Assembly (NCBI RefSeq): GCF_002940065.1
Contig: NZ_MDEJ01000004.1
Span: 15,553 to 65,424 of the forward strand
DNA: 49,872 nt
Source of the DNA: Xanthomonas populi
GTDB taxonomy: Bacteria > Pseudomonadota > Gammaproteobacteria > Xanthomonadales > Xanthomonadaceae
Direction: 5' to 3'
The notes under the pieces were generated by a model, which was not told where the DNA came from, ran no database searches, and saw nothing but the letters and a program-made list of their open reading frames with translations. Both the position numbers and the translations under genes were made by a program. Shown piece by piece: positions 1 to 8,064 of this stretch. The first letter of the stretch is position 1; each line of letters opens with the position of its first letter.

Positions 1-1
1 C

Positions 2-497
2 CGCGGCCCTTTCGCGCAGTTTCACAACACACCCGCGGGCCACCGCAAGTTGTTGTCCTGGCTGGCACACCATGAGGTCGGCCAGCGTGTCCTGGAGGCC
101 TGTGGCGGATACGAACAGGCAGTGCTGGATGCCCTGTTCGACGCCGGTCACGTGGTGGTCCGGTGCGCGCCGCTGCCATGCATTCGCCGCTGCCATCGGC
201 CTGCCGGCAAACACAGATCGTCTGGACGCCGCCAATCTCGCCTGCATGGCTGGCACGCTGGAGCTAGGTCCCTCTCAACCGATGGAACCCTGGCAGCGAA
301 AGCTGCGCGCGTGCGTGCGCGACAACCTGTCCATGGCGTGCCTGTCTGCGATCCAGCACAAGCCGCGGATCCGGGAGTTCTCCCGGTCGCTGCGAGCACG
401 CGGAAAGCCCGGCAAGGTCGCTGTCGTGGCGGCGATGCGAAAGATGAGCGTCATCCTCAACGCCCGAGCGCGAGAGGCTCAAGCCGTTACGAGGTGA
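2..497 (+). pseudogene. IS110-family transposase remnant
   Basis: This is a decayed transposase of the IS110 (DEDD) family. One reading frame from the window edge to about position 170 gives NTPAGHRKLLSWL, followed by LEACGGYEQAVLDAL, the RNase H-like N-terminal domain. The match then jumps to another frame with PANTDRLDAANLACMAGTLEL. After that it passes directly into the C-terminal Transposase_20 part (RKLRACVRDNLSMACLSAIQ, then KPGKVAVVAAMRKMSVILNA). The long middle of a normal IS110 enzyme is missing, so there is at least one frameshift and one internal deletion. The 5' end lies outside the window. The domain motifs are seen directly, and loss of function is inferred. No terminal repeats were found in the roughly 320 bases that follow, and those bases hold no recognisable gene. 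Confidence 0.8.
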
Positions 498-818
498 GTG
501 TGCATGCTCTGGAACAGTCCGATGGCTGCCGACCAGCGGCCGGCACTGCCCTGCCCCGCTTCCGGAACGGTTAGAGCCCCCTCCAACAACACCGTTGCTC
601 TCCCGCAGGAGAGGGGTGATCTGCTGACGGTGCCTGTTATTGCGTAGATCATTCCGAAAGCTATTACATCTTGACCAGTTCAACGCGTTGACTTAGCAGG
701 TGCGGCAATAGATATGTTTCGGTTACGTTCGTTTGTCAACGGCCGCCGATCAAACAACCCATTTCAACCGCAGCTGCCCGATGAACGTCCCCTGTCAAAG
801 CCCATGCCTGCAGGTAGC

Positions 819-1667
819 TCAGCGTTCCCCAGCCGTGGCCCAATACCGCTCGCCGTCGCGTTGCACCCGCACCGGGCCGTCGAATACCGCCGACAGGCTG
901 GCGTCAGTGAGCAGGGCTTCACGTGTGCCATCGGCCACAACGCTGCCGGCACGCAGCAGGATCACCCGCGCGATCTCTGGCACGATCTCTTCGATGTGGT
1001 GGGTGACCAGCACCAGCGTGATGCCTTGTTTGGCGAGGTGACGCATGCTGTCGAGCAGATGCTGCCGCGCGACCAGATCCAGACCGGTGGACGGCTCGTC
1101 CAGCAACAGCGCCTGCGGCCGGTTGACCAATGCGCGCGCGATCAGCACGCGGCGGGTTTCGCCGGCCGACAGTTCGGCAAATTGCCGATCCAGCAGCGGC
1201 AAGGCGCGCGCCAGTGCCAATGCCTCACGTGCCCGCGCGCGCATGTCCCCGCTGATGTCACGATGCGGCGGCACCACGTAGCTGGCGAAGAAGCCGGACA
1301 GCACCGCACTTTCCACATCCAGCCCCGGCACGTCGGCCAGGTTGACACTCAGATCACTGGTGACGATGCCCAGCTGCGAACGCAACCGATCCACCTGCCA
1401 GCGCGTCTGGCCCAGCACTCTCACCGGCGGTTGGCCGTCGGCACGCACCAGCGGGTACAGCTCGCGCGTGATCAGTTTGATGAAGGAGGATTTGCCGCAG
1501 CCGTTGGGCCCCAAGAGGGCGGTGTGCTGCCCGAGCGCGATGCGCAAACTGAGGGCATGCAGCACGCGCACCTGCCCGCGCATCACGCTGGCCTGGTCGA
1601 GTTCGATCAACGGGACGGCATTGTCAACAGCAGCGGGAGTCGCAGAAAAACCGGCAGCAACAGTCAT
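819..1667 (-). CDS. ABC transporter ATP-binding protein, ModF/YlmA-like
   Basis: This cytoplasmic ABC ATPase has about 282 residues. It shows Walker A (LLGPNGCGKSS), an unusual signature loop (LSAGETRRVL instead of LSGGQ), Walker B with D-loop (ALLLDEPSTGLD) and the switch histidine (VTHHIEE). The SAGE-type signature and the lack of a permease gene beside it resemble the stand-alone ModF/YlmA group. What it energises cannot be read from the sequence. The frame stays open far upstream, but homology begins only near LIELDQASVMRGQ, so I place the start at the ATG at 1667, about 20 residues before that. The gene is transcribed away from the desaturase remnant. Confidence 0.8.
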   Translation of the reverse strand: MTVAAGFSATPAAVDNAVPLIELDQASVMRGQVRVLHALSLRIALGQHTALLGPNGCGKSSFIKLITRELYPLVRADGQPPVRVLGQTRWQVDRLRSQLGIVTSDLSVNLADVPGLDVESAVLSGFFASYVVPPHRDISGDMRARAREALALARALPLLDRQFAELSAGETRRVLIARALVNRPQALLLDEPSTGLDLVARQHLLDSMRHLAKQGITLVLVTHHIEEIVPEIARVILLRAGSVVADGTREALLTDASLSAVFDGPVRVQRDGERYWATAGER

Positions 1668-1811
1668 ACGGATGACATCAAGTGGGTTGGGAAAGGAAAC
1701 GTGCGAACCGCTTAGGAATGCAGGTAGCACCCTACGCATCCGAAGGGTGAAGTTTGCCGCTATCGCCCCCATCATGTCTGTATCAACCCAAACGATGGCG
1801 CCGCTGTGGAG

Positions 1812-2678
1812 ATGCCGACGTTGTCCGATCCGATCATCGACTTCCTTATCTCCGGCGTGGCCGGGCTGGGTGTATGGAGCATGCTGGCGGTGCTGCTGGT
1901 ATTTACCCAGCTCACTCTCTTTGCAGTGACCTTGTACCTGAATGGAAGCCAGGCCCATCGCGGTGTGGACTTCCATCCGGTGGTGGCGCACTTCTGGGTC
2001 GCCGGTGCGGTCAATCGCCCTGGCCACTGGTGGGGCTATCGCACTTTCGAATCGGGCGACACCTCCGCCAATCTGACCCCGTGGGCGTTGTGGATCGGTG
2101 GCGAAGAACTGCACAACAACCATCATGCGTTCCCGAGCTCGGCGCGGTTTTTGATGCGGCGCTGGGAGCTGGATATCGGCTGGGTCGCGATTCGCGGTTT
2201 GCAGGCCTTGGGTCTGGCCAAGCTGCTGCGCGCGGTGCCGTCGCTGGATATCCGCCCGAACATCGCCGTACCCGATGCCGATACGCTCAAGGCATTGCTG
2301 TCGCATCGCTTCCAGGCCATGACCGACTGCCAGCGCAACGTGTTCAAGCCGGCACTGCGCGAAGATGCCGCCGCCACCTGCGCCAAGCTGCGGCAGTTGC
2401 TGCCGCGGCGCTTGCGCAAGGGCCTGGTCGATGATGGGCGTTGGCTCACGCCCGACGCGCGCGAACAGTTGCAGCGTTGGGTGGTCGAACGTCCGCGCAT
2501 GCGCACGCTGGTCGCGTACCGCGCGCGCTCGGCCGCCGTGCTGGAAGCGCGCAGTCATGATGCGTCCGAACGCCTCAAGCACTTGCAGCAGTGGTGCCAC
2601 GAGGCCGGAGCCAGTGGCAATGCCGCCTTGCAGGCATATGCGGCGCGGCTCACGGGTTATGCACTGAGTGGGTCCTAA
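1812..2678 (+). CDS. Fatty acid desaturase with central deletion
   Basis: The 288-residue product matches the two ends of a membrane acyl delta-9 desaturase, a family of roughly 400 residues. The N-terminal part has two hydrophobic stretches and the first histidine region (AHRGVDFHPVVAHF, around residues 49-61). The sequence then jumps to the region that normally precedes the third box (GHWWGYRTFES, then the EELHNNHHAFPSS histidine cluster). The second histidine box (HRxHH type) and about 130 residues with their membrane spans are absent, and the reading frame is kept. Such an enzyme should lack part of its di-iron site and is probably inactive. The start is taken at ATG 1812; a GTG at 1806 is also possible. 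The C-terminal 130 residues match the usual soluble tail. Confidence 0.7.
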   Translation: MPTLSDPIIDFLISGVAGLGVWSMLAVLLVFTQLTLFAVTLYLNGSQAHRGVDFHPVVAHFWVAGAVNRPGHWWGYRTFESGDTSANLTPWALWIGGEELHNNHHAFPSSARFLMRRWELDIGWVAIRGLQALGLAKLLRAVPSLDIRPNIAVPDADTLKALLSHRFQAMTDCQRNVFKPALREDAAATCAKLRQLLPRRLRKGLVDDGRWLTPDAREQLQRWVVERPRMRTLVAYRARSAAVLEARSHDASERLKHLQQWCHEAGASGNAALQAYAARLTGYALSGS

Positions 2679-3063
2679 GCGCGGCGGCACGCATGCTGTT
2701 GTGCGTGCGCGCAGATCGCATGGTTTGGTCGTGCGCGGCATGCTGATGGCGGGTGGTGTGTGCGCTCCAGCGGTTGTCGCGCAGGCCCAGGTGCAGGACA
2801 GCCAGCAATATCTGCAACGCATGGATACCGATGGCGATGGCCGGGTCAGTCGCGATGAATATCTGGTCTGGATGCGCTACGCCTTCGATCAGCGCGACCT
2901 GGACCACGACGGCGTGCTGCAGGGCGAGGAGCTACCGGGCCGTCGCAGCAAGCCAATCACCCGCGCGGCGCACCACGCCACGCTGATCGAGCGTTTCGCG
3001 CGGCAGGATGCCAACGGCGACGGCTCTCTGAGCGCGCGCGAGTTGTTGGCGCCGCCGCGGTGA
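2668..3063 (+). CDS. Exported EF-hand calcium-binding protein
   Basis: This small protein of up to 131 residues has three EF-hand loops: DTDGDGRVSRDEY, DLDHDGVLQGEEL and DANGDGSLSARE. Acidic residues sit at positions 1, 3, 5 and 12 of each loop. The N-terminus (basic RARR, then MLMAGGVCAPAVVAQAQ) reads as a signal peptide, so the protein is probably periplasmic. The GTG at 2668 overlaps the end of the desaturase reading frame. A GTG at 2701 would also leave a complete signal peptide, so the true start is unsettled. Calcium binding follows from the family. No partner is evident, although its position directly behind the desaturase suggests co-transcription. Confidence 0.75.
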   Translation: MGPKRGGTHAVVRARRSHGLVVRGMLMAGGVCAPAVVAQAQVQDSQQYLQRMDTDGDGRVSRDEYLVWMRYAFDQRDLDHDGVLQGEELPGRRSKPITRAAHHATLIERFARQDANGDGSLSARELLAPPR

Positions 3064-3123
3064 TGTGCGCTGGCACGCCTGCCTTCGCGCTCATCTGACG
3101 CCACCTTCGGCAAGCTCGCGCGT

Positions 3124-3861
3124 ATGTTCACTCTCGATCAGGTCAGCCGTCGCTACGGCCAGGCCATCGCCCTCGATGCGGTCACGCTGACGTTTGCCAG
3201 TGGTGCGACCACTGCCCTGATCGGCCCCAGCGGCGCCGGCAAGTCCACCGTGCTGCGGATGTTGGTCGGGCTGGAATGGCCGGACAGCGGCACGGTTGCC
3301 TTCGATGGCACGCCGCTGCAACGCGCCAGCCTGCAGGCGCAGCGGCAACGTATCGGTTATGTGATCCAGGAAGGTGGGCTGTTTCCGCAGCTGGATGCGC
3401 GCAGCAATGTGGTGTTGCTGGCACAGACGCTGGGCTGGACGCGGCAACGCATCGATAAGCGCCTGGAGGCCTTGTGTGCGCTGTGCCAGTTGCCGCCGGA
3501 GTTGCTGGCGCGCTATCCGGCCGAGCTATCGGGCGGGCAGCGCCAGCGCGTGGGGTTGATCCGCGCCTTGATGCTGGATCCACCGGCCTTGCTGCTGGAC
3601 GAACCGCTCGGTGCACTCGACCCCATCGTGCGCTACGACCTGCAAGCGCAGATGCGCGAGCTGTTCGCTCAACTCGGCAAGACCGTGGTGCTGGTGACGC
3701 ACGACGTTGCCGAAGCGGCGTACCTGGCCGACACCTTGGTCCTAATGCGCGCCGGCCGCGTGCTGCAGCAGGGCAGTGCACGCAGTTTGCTGGAACAGCC
3801 AGCCGATCCATTCGTGCAGCGCTTTCTCACCGCGCAGCGCAGCATTGGCGACGCCGCATGA
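3124..3861 (+). CDS. Betaine-type (OpuC/ProV-like) ABC importer ATPase
   Basis: This 245-residue ATPase belongs to the quaternary-amine importer group. Walker A is GPSGAGKST, the Q-loop region is GYVIQEGGLFPQ, the signature is ELSGGQRQRVG, and Walker B is LLLDEPLGALDP followed by VTHDVAEA. The phrase IQEGGLFPQLDARSN is characteristic of OpuCA/ProV-type subunits. It lacks the C-terminal CBS domains found in longer OpuCA/ProV proteins. It overlaps the next gene by ATGA, so the two almost certainly form an operon and a complex. The substrate is inferred to be a betaine-like compound. The neighbouring egt genes raise the possibility of ergothioneine. Confidence 0.85.
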   Translation: MFTLDQVSRRYGQAIALDAVTLTFASGATTALIGPSGAGKSTVLRMLVGLEWPDSGTVAFDGTPLQRASLQAQRQRIGYVIQEGGLFPQLDARSNVVLLAQTLGWTRQRIDKRLEALCALCQLPPELLARYPAELSGGQRQRVGLIRALMLDPPALLLDEPLGALDPIVRYDLQAQMRELFAQLGKTVVLVTHDVAEAAYLADTLVLMRAGRVLQQGSARSLLEQPADPFVQRFLTAQRSIGDAA

Positions 3862-5330
3862 GCGCGCGCGCACTGCTCGCAGTTGCACTGCTGATCTGCA
3901 GCCTCGGTGCGCATGCCGCGCAGGTGACGATCGGCTCGAAGAACTTCACTGAAGCAGTCCTGCTGGGCGAGATCGCCACCGCTGCCGGCCAGCGCGACGG
4001 CGTGGACGTGCAGCATCGCGCGCAGCTCGGTGGCACGCGCATCCTGTGGCGTGCGCTGGAAACCGGGCAGATCGATGCGTACGCCGAATACACCGGCACG
4101 CTGGCGCAGGAACTGCTGCAGATGCCCAAGGCCAGCCCGGCCGAACTGCGTGTCGCACTCGATGCACGCGGCCTGGCGATGACCGACTCGCTGGGTTTCC
4201 AGAACACCTATGCCTTCGGCATGCGCGCCGAACGTGCGCAGGCGCTTGGCATCGCGACGATGTCGGATCTGGCCCGGCAGCCAACGCTCACCATCGGGCT
4301 GAGCAACGAGTTCATGCAGCGCGCCGATGGCTGGCCCGGCGTACGCGCCGCGTATGCATTGCCGCAGACCGCGGCCGGACTGGATCACGATCTGGCTTAT
4401 CGCGCGCTGCAGAGCGGGGCGATCGAAGTCACCGATCTCTACAGCACCGATGCGGAAATTCCGTATTACCAGTTGCAGGTATTGCGCGACGACCGCCACT
4501 ATTTTCCTGACTATCAGGCGGTGTTTCTGTATCGCAAGGACCTGGCGCAACGCGCACCGGCGATGCTGAAGAAATTGCAGGGGCTGCAGGGACGCATCGA
4601 CGAGGCGACCATGCAGCGGCTCAACGCACAGGTGAAGCTGCAGCGTCAGTCCGAAGCGGCTGTGGCTGCCCAATGGTTGGGCGTCAGGCCCGCATCGGAA
4701 GCCGATTCGCGTATCACCCGCTTGCTGCGATACACGCGCGAGCATCTGGCCCTGGTCGGCATCTCGTTGGGGTTTGCGTTGTTGATCGCATTACCGCTGG
4801 GCGTGCTGGCGGCGCGGCGACCCCGGCTCGGGCAGGTGGTGCTGTCGTTGACCGGGGTGCTGCAGACCTTGCCGTCGCTGGCGGTGTTCGTCTTCATGAT
4901 TCCGCTGTTCGGCATCGGTGCCAAGCCAGCGATTGCCGCGTTATTTCTCTATAGCCTGCTGCCGATCGTGCGCAACACGCATGCCGGGCTCACCTCGATC
5001 CCGCGCGAGTTGCGCCAGACCGCCCAGGCGATCGGGCTGCCGGCGTGGACGCGCTTGTGGCGCGTGGAGTTGCCGTTGGCGCGTCGCACGATCGTCGCCG
5101 GCATCCAGACCGCAGCAGTGATCAATGTGGGTACCGCCACGCTGGGCGCGTTGATCGGCGCGGGTGGCTATGGCCAGCCGATCCTCACCGGCATTCGTCT
5201 GGATGATATCGGGTTGATTCTGGAAGGCGCGATTTCTGCGGCGGTGCTTGCGCTGTTGGTGCAGGCGGTGTTCGAGGGCCTGGAGCGCTGGGTTACCCCG
5301 CGTGGGTTACGGATCAGCCAGCGTGGGTAG
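3858..5330 (+). CDS. Substrate-binding protein/permease fusion of betaine-type importer
   Basis: This 490-residue protein carries two transporter parts on one chain. A signal peptide (about residues 1-22) precedes an OpuAC/OpuCC-type binding domain with GSKNFTEAVLLGE, IDAYAEYTGTLAQELL and VTDLYSTDAEI. From about residue 290 it becomes a BPD-type permease with several membrane spans and a coupling region (TSIPRELRQTAQAIGLPAW). Many known fusions of this kind have the permease first and the binding domain last. Here the binding domain comes first. The start is the ATG overlapping the ATPase stop. Together the two genes make a complete importer. The ligand is not proven by sequence. Confidence 0.85.
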   Translation: MSARALLAVALLICSLGAHAAQVTIGSKNFTEAVLLGEIATAAGQRDGVDVQHRAQLGGTRILWRALETGQIDAYAEYTGTLAQELLQMPKASPAELRVALDARGLAMTDSLGFQNTYAFGMRAERAQALGIATMSDLARQPTLTIGLSNEFMQRADGWPGVRAAYALPQTAAGLDHDLAYRALQSGAIEVTDLYSTDAEIPYYQLQVLRDDRHYFPDYQAVFLYRKDLAQRAPAMLKKLQGLQGRIDEATMQRLNAQVKLQRQSEAAVAAQWLGVRPASEADSRITRLLRYTREHLALVGISLGFALLIALPLGVLAARRPRLGQVVLSLTGVLQTLPSLAVFVFMIPLFGIGAKPAIAALFLYSLLPIVRNTHAGLTSIPRELRQTAQAIGLPAWTRLWRVELPLARRTIVAGIQTAAVINVGTATLGALIGAGGYGQPILTGIRLDDIGLILEGAISAAVLALLVQAVFEGLERWVTPRGLRISQRG

Positions 5331-5405
5331 GTTTCTGCCCTAGATCGTTGGTGAGTGCGCGCTTTAACGGTGCGCGCGGTTTCTAGATCCATGCCACCGT
5401 AAACC

Positions 5406-5473
5406 GTAGGAGCGTGCTGGCGCGCGATGTGGTATCGCCGGGAAAGGCCAGTCGCGGGCAAGCCCGCTGCTAC
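5406..5473. repeat. REP/REPIN-like inverted pair
   Basis: Between the importer and the divergent PLP enzyme lies GTAGGAGCGTGCTGGCGCGC and, about 25 bases later, the inverted counterpart TCGCGGGCAAGCCCGCTGCT. This is the layout of paired REP sequences common in pseudomonads and xanthomonads. It probably folds into a hairpin in RNA and may end transcription of the importer operon. No RAYT transposase gene is in the window. Confidence 0.55.
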
Positions 5474-5527
5474 CAACAGCCGTGCCAACGTCGCGACTAA
5501 GCGATGGCGTTCGATGTCCCCAACACC

Positions 5528-6709
5528 TCATCCACCCGATAGCGCCGCAACCAGGCGTAAGAGTGCGTCCTCGGTGATATTCAGATGCGGCGCGATACGC
5601 AAACGTCCGTGCCGCCGTGTGCAGATCGCACCACGGTTGCCGAACGTCGCCGCCACTGCATCCAACTGCTCTGCGCGCGGCTGCAAGGCGGTCAGGTGCG
5701 GCGCGTGACCGGGCGTGCACCAATTGCCCAGACCGCAGGCCTGCAAGGCAGCATCCCACTGCGCGGTGAGCCTACCAAGTGCCTGCCCAATACGCGCCGG
5801 TTGCCATGCAGCGACCTGCTGCAATGCCACCGTCGCCATCGCGATACGCAAGGGATCTGCAACACCGCCGGCATCGAACCGTCGCGCACCGCTGCGATAT
5901 GACGGCGCTTTGGCGATCGGAAATTCCCAGCTGCTGCCGGCATCGCGGCCGATCCAGTGTTCTTCGATCGGTACACCGTGCGCACGCCAGTGCGGTGCCA
6001 CCCACAGCCAGGCCAATCCCATCGGCCCGAGCAACCATTTGTGGCCGACGCTGACCACAAAATCCGGTTGCCAGCGCGGCAGATCGGTCGGCAGCACGCC
6101 CAGGCTCTGGCTCAGGTCCAGCACCAATGCCGCTCCGCGTGCGTGCACCACTGCGCTGATGCGGTCCAGATCGAGCTGCCGCCCATCCAGCCAGTACGCA
6201 TGCGGCAGCGTCGCGACGCGCAGCGCAGGCGTGGCGGCGATAGCCTGCAGCACCGCCTCGGTCAACCCATCGCCACCAGCAGCGGACACCGCCACGATAT
6301 GAGCACCCACCTCGGCACAGCGCCGTTGCCAGATCAGCAGGTTGGATGGAAATTGTCCTTCCAGCAGCAACACCGCCTCGCCGCGTTGCAGCGGCAGGTT
6401 GCGTGCGGCGGTGGCCAGCCCATGTGCGGCCGAGGGCAGCATCGCCACACCGTCGGTGTCGTTGTCGAACAAGTCAGCGGCAAGCGCGCGTAAACGTTCG
6501 ATATCGTGCAGCCACGCATCGAACGGCAGCTGCCAGGGCGTGGCCATTGCGTCGATGGCCTGATGCGCAACCGTTTGCACCGCGCGCAACAGCGGCCCGC
6601 GCGAGGCGGCATCCAAATAGGTCACATCGAGAGGCAACGCGAATGCCTGCTGCCGCTGTGCCCAATCGATCGGCGCCGGGAGCAGGCTGGACAGAGAAAA
6701 AGAGGACAT
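5528..6709 (-). CDS. Class V aminotransferase-like PLP enzyme (EgtE-like candidate)
   Basis: This 393-residue protein has the fold-type I, class V aminotransferase pattern. It has the N-terminal YLDAASRGPL (usually YLDxAAxG), LPSAAHGLATAARNL, the aspartate of VLDLSQSLG and the PLP lysine in SVGHKWLLGP. Family members include cysteine desulfurases and C-S lyases. It is transcribed divergently from egtB with only about 70 bases between them, and egtD follows egtB. In mycobacteria the last ergothioneine step is C-S cleavage of hercynylcysteine sulfoxide by the PLP enzyme EgtE, so this gene is the natural candidate. That role is inferred from position and fold. The ATG at 6709 has better Shine-Dalgarno spacing than the ATG at 6715. 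Confidence 0.75.
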   Translation of the reverse strand: MSSFSLSSLLPAPIDWAQRQQAFALPLDVTYLDAASRGPLLRAVQTVAHQAIDAMATPWQLPFDAWLHDIERLRALAADLFDNDTDGVAMLPSAAHGLATAARNLPLQRGEAVLLLEGQFPSNLLIWQRRCAEVGAHIVAVSAAGGDGLTEAVLQAIAATPALRVATLPHAYWLDGRQLDLDRISAVVHARGAALVLDLSQSLGVLPTDLPRWQPDFVVSVGHKWLLGPMGLAWLWVAPHWRAHGVPIEEHWIGRDAGSSWEFPIAKAPSYRSGARRFDAGGVADPLRIAMATVALQQVAAWQPARIGQALGRLTAQWDAALQACGLGNWCTPGHAPHLTALQPRAEQLDAVAATFGNRGAICTRRHGRLRIAPHLNITEDALLRLVAALSGG

Positions 6710-6780
6710 GACCATAGCTTACCGCTGGCTGCCAAGCTGCCGACACGGCGCGTTCACGGGCGCTCCTCAAGCATATCCGC

Positions 6781-8064
6781 ATGTCTGCACTCTCCTCCGT
6801 GCTGGTCGAGCACCAGCAACAGCAGTTGACCCTGCTGGAACGCTTCGCGCAGACCCGCGCGCTGAGCAATCGCCTCGCTGCACCCTTGAACGCCGAAGAC
6901 GCGATGGTGCAGAGCATGCCCGACGCCAGCCCCAGCAAGTGGCATCTGGCGCATACCACCTGGTTTTTCGAACGCTTCGTGCTGCAGGCCGATCCGGCCT
7001 ACCGCGTCTTCGACCCGGCCTGGGATTTTCTGTTCAACAGCTACTACCAGAGCGTGGGCCCGATGCATGCACGTGCGCGCCGTTGTGTGCTGTCGCGGCC
7101 CTCGTTGCAGCAGGTGCACGATTACCGCGCTGCGGTCGATGCACAGATGCAACAGCGCTTGCGCGACGGCCAGCTGGACGCGCAGGCCTGCACCATCGTG
7201 CAACTCGGCATCCAGCACGAGCAGCAGCATCAGGAATTGTTGCTCACCGACATCAAGCATGCGCTGTGGAGCAATCCGCTGCAGCCGGCGTATCGCGATG
7301 CACCCGCGCCGCCCGCTGCCATCGCCAGCACGCTGCGCTGGCATGCGCGCGACGAACAGATTGTGGAAATGGGCGCGGCTGCATGGCCGCAGGTCGACAC
7401 GTTCGCCTACGACAACGAATCGCCGCGTCATCGTGTGTTGGTCGGCACGCATGCGTTGGCGCATCGCGTGGTCACCAACGCCGAATTCCAGGAGTTCATC
7501 GACGCCGGTGGTTACCGCAGCGCCAGCGCCTGGCTCAGCGATGGCTGGGCGATGGTGCAGGCGCAAGGCTGGCAGCATCCGTTGTATTGGGATGCCGACG
7601 GACGCGAGTTCACGCTAGGCGGCTGGCGCACGCGCGATGCACATGCACCGGTATGCCATCTGAGCCTGTTCGAAGCCAATGCCTTCGCCCGCTGGGCCGG
7701 TGCACGCCTGCCCACCGAAGCCGAGTGGGAGCAGGCCGCCACCGGTGTAGCGGTGCAAGGCAATTTCGTCGATAGCGACGCGCTGTATCCGCGCGGCGCC
7801 GAAGCGGTGGATACCGGCCTGCAGCAGTTGTTCGGCGATGTCTGGGAATGGACCTGCAGCGCGTACCTGCCGTATCCCGGCTTTGCGCCGTGGCCCGGAT
7901 CGCTGGGCGAATACAACGGCAAATTCATGAATGCGCAATGGGTGCTGCGGGGTGGCAGTTGCGCCACACCGGCCAGCCACATCCGCGCCAGTTACCGCAA
8001 CTTTTTTCCATCCGATGCGCGTTGGCAGTTTTCCGGCGTGCGCCTTGCCAAGGATCTGCCTTGA
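6781..8064 (+). CDS. egtB: Hercynine oxygenase (ergothioneine biosynthesis EgtB)
   Basis: This 427-residue iron enzyme forms the C-S bond on hercynine to give a hercynyl sulfoxide. The N-terminal DinB-like domain carries the metal ligands WHLAHTTWFFE (His about 58) and GIQHEQQHQEL (His about 146 and 150), the three-histidine iron site of the family. The C-terminal half is a formylglycine-generating/sulfatase-modifying fold (GARLPTEAEWEQAA, GDVWEWTCSAYLPYPGF, VLRGGSCATP, YRNFFP). No egtA or egtC is nearby, so whether the sulfur donor is cysteine or gamma-glutamylcysteine is open. The gene overlaps egtD. Confidence 0.9.
   Translation: MSALSSVLVEHQQQQLTLLERFAQTRALSNRLAAPLNAEDAMVQSMPDASPSKWHLAHTTWFFERFVLQADPAYRVFDPAWDFLFNSYYQSVGPMHARARRCVLSRPSLQQVHDYRAAVDAQMQQRLRDGQLDAQACTIVQLGIQHEQQHQELLLTDIKHALWSNPLQPAYRDAPAPPAAIASTLRWHARDEQIVEMGAAAWPQVDTFAYDNESPRHRVLVGTHALAHRVVTNAEFQEFIDAGGYRSASAWLSDGWAMVQAQGWQHPLYWDADGREFTLGGWRTRDAHAPVCHLSLFEANAFARWAGARLPTEAEWEQAATGVAVQGNFVDSDALYPRGAEAVDTGLQQLFGDVWEWTCSAYLPYPGFAPWPGSLGEYNGKFMNAQWVLRGGSCATPASHIRASYRNFFPSDARWQFSGVRLAKDLP

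Noticed and set aside
1668-2822. Long minus-strand open frame continuing upstream of the ABC ATPase
   Set aside because: The added residues are Arg/His/Gln-rich without any domain and lie opposite the desaturase, which has clear homology. Only the part from 1667 down is the real gene.
3474-3857. Upstream extension of the binding-protein/permease gene
   Set aside because: The extension overlaps the ATPase gene in another frame and is arginine-rich. The ATGA overlap at 3858 with a signal peptide is the convincing start.
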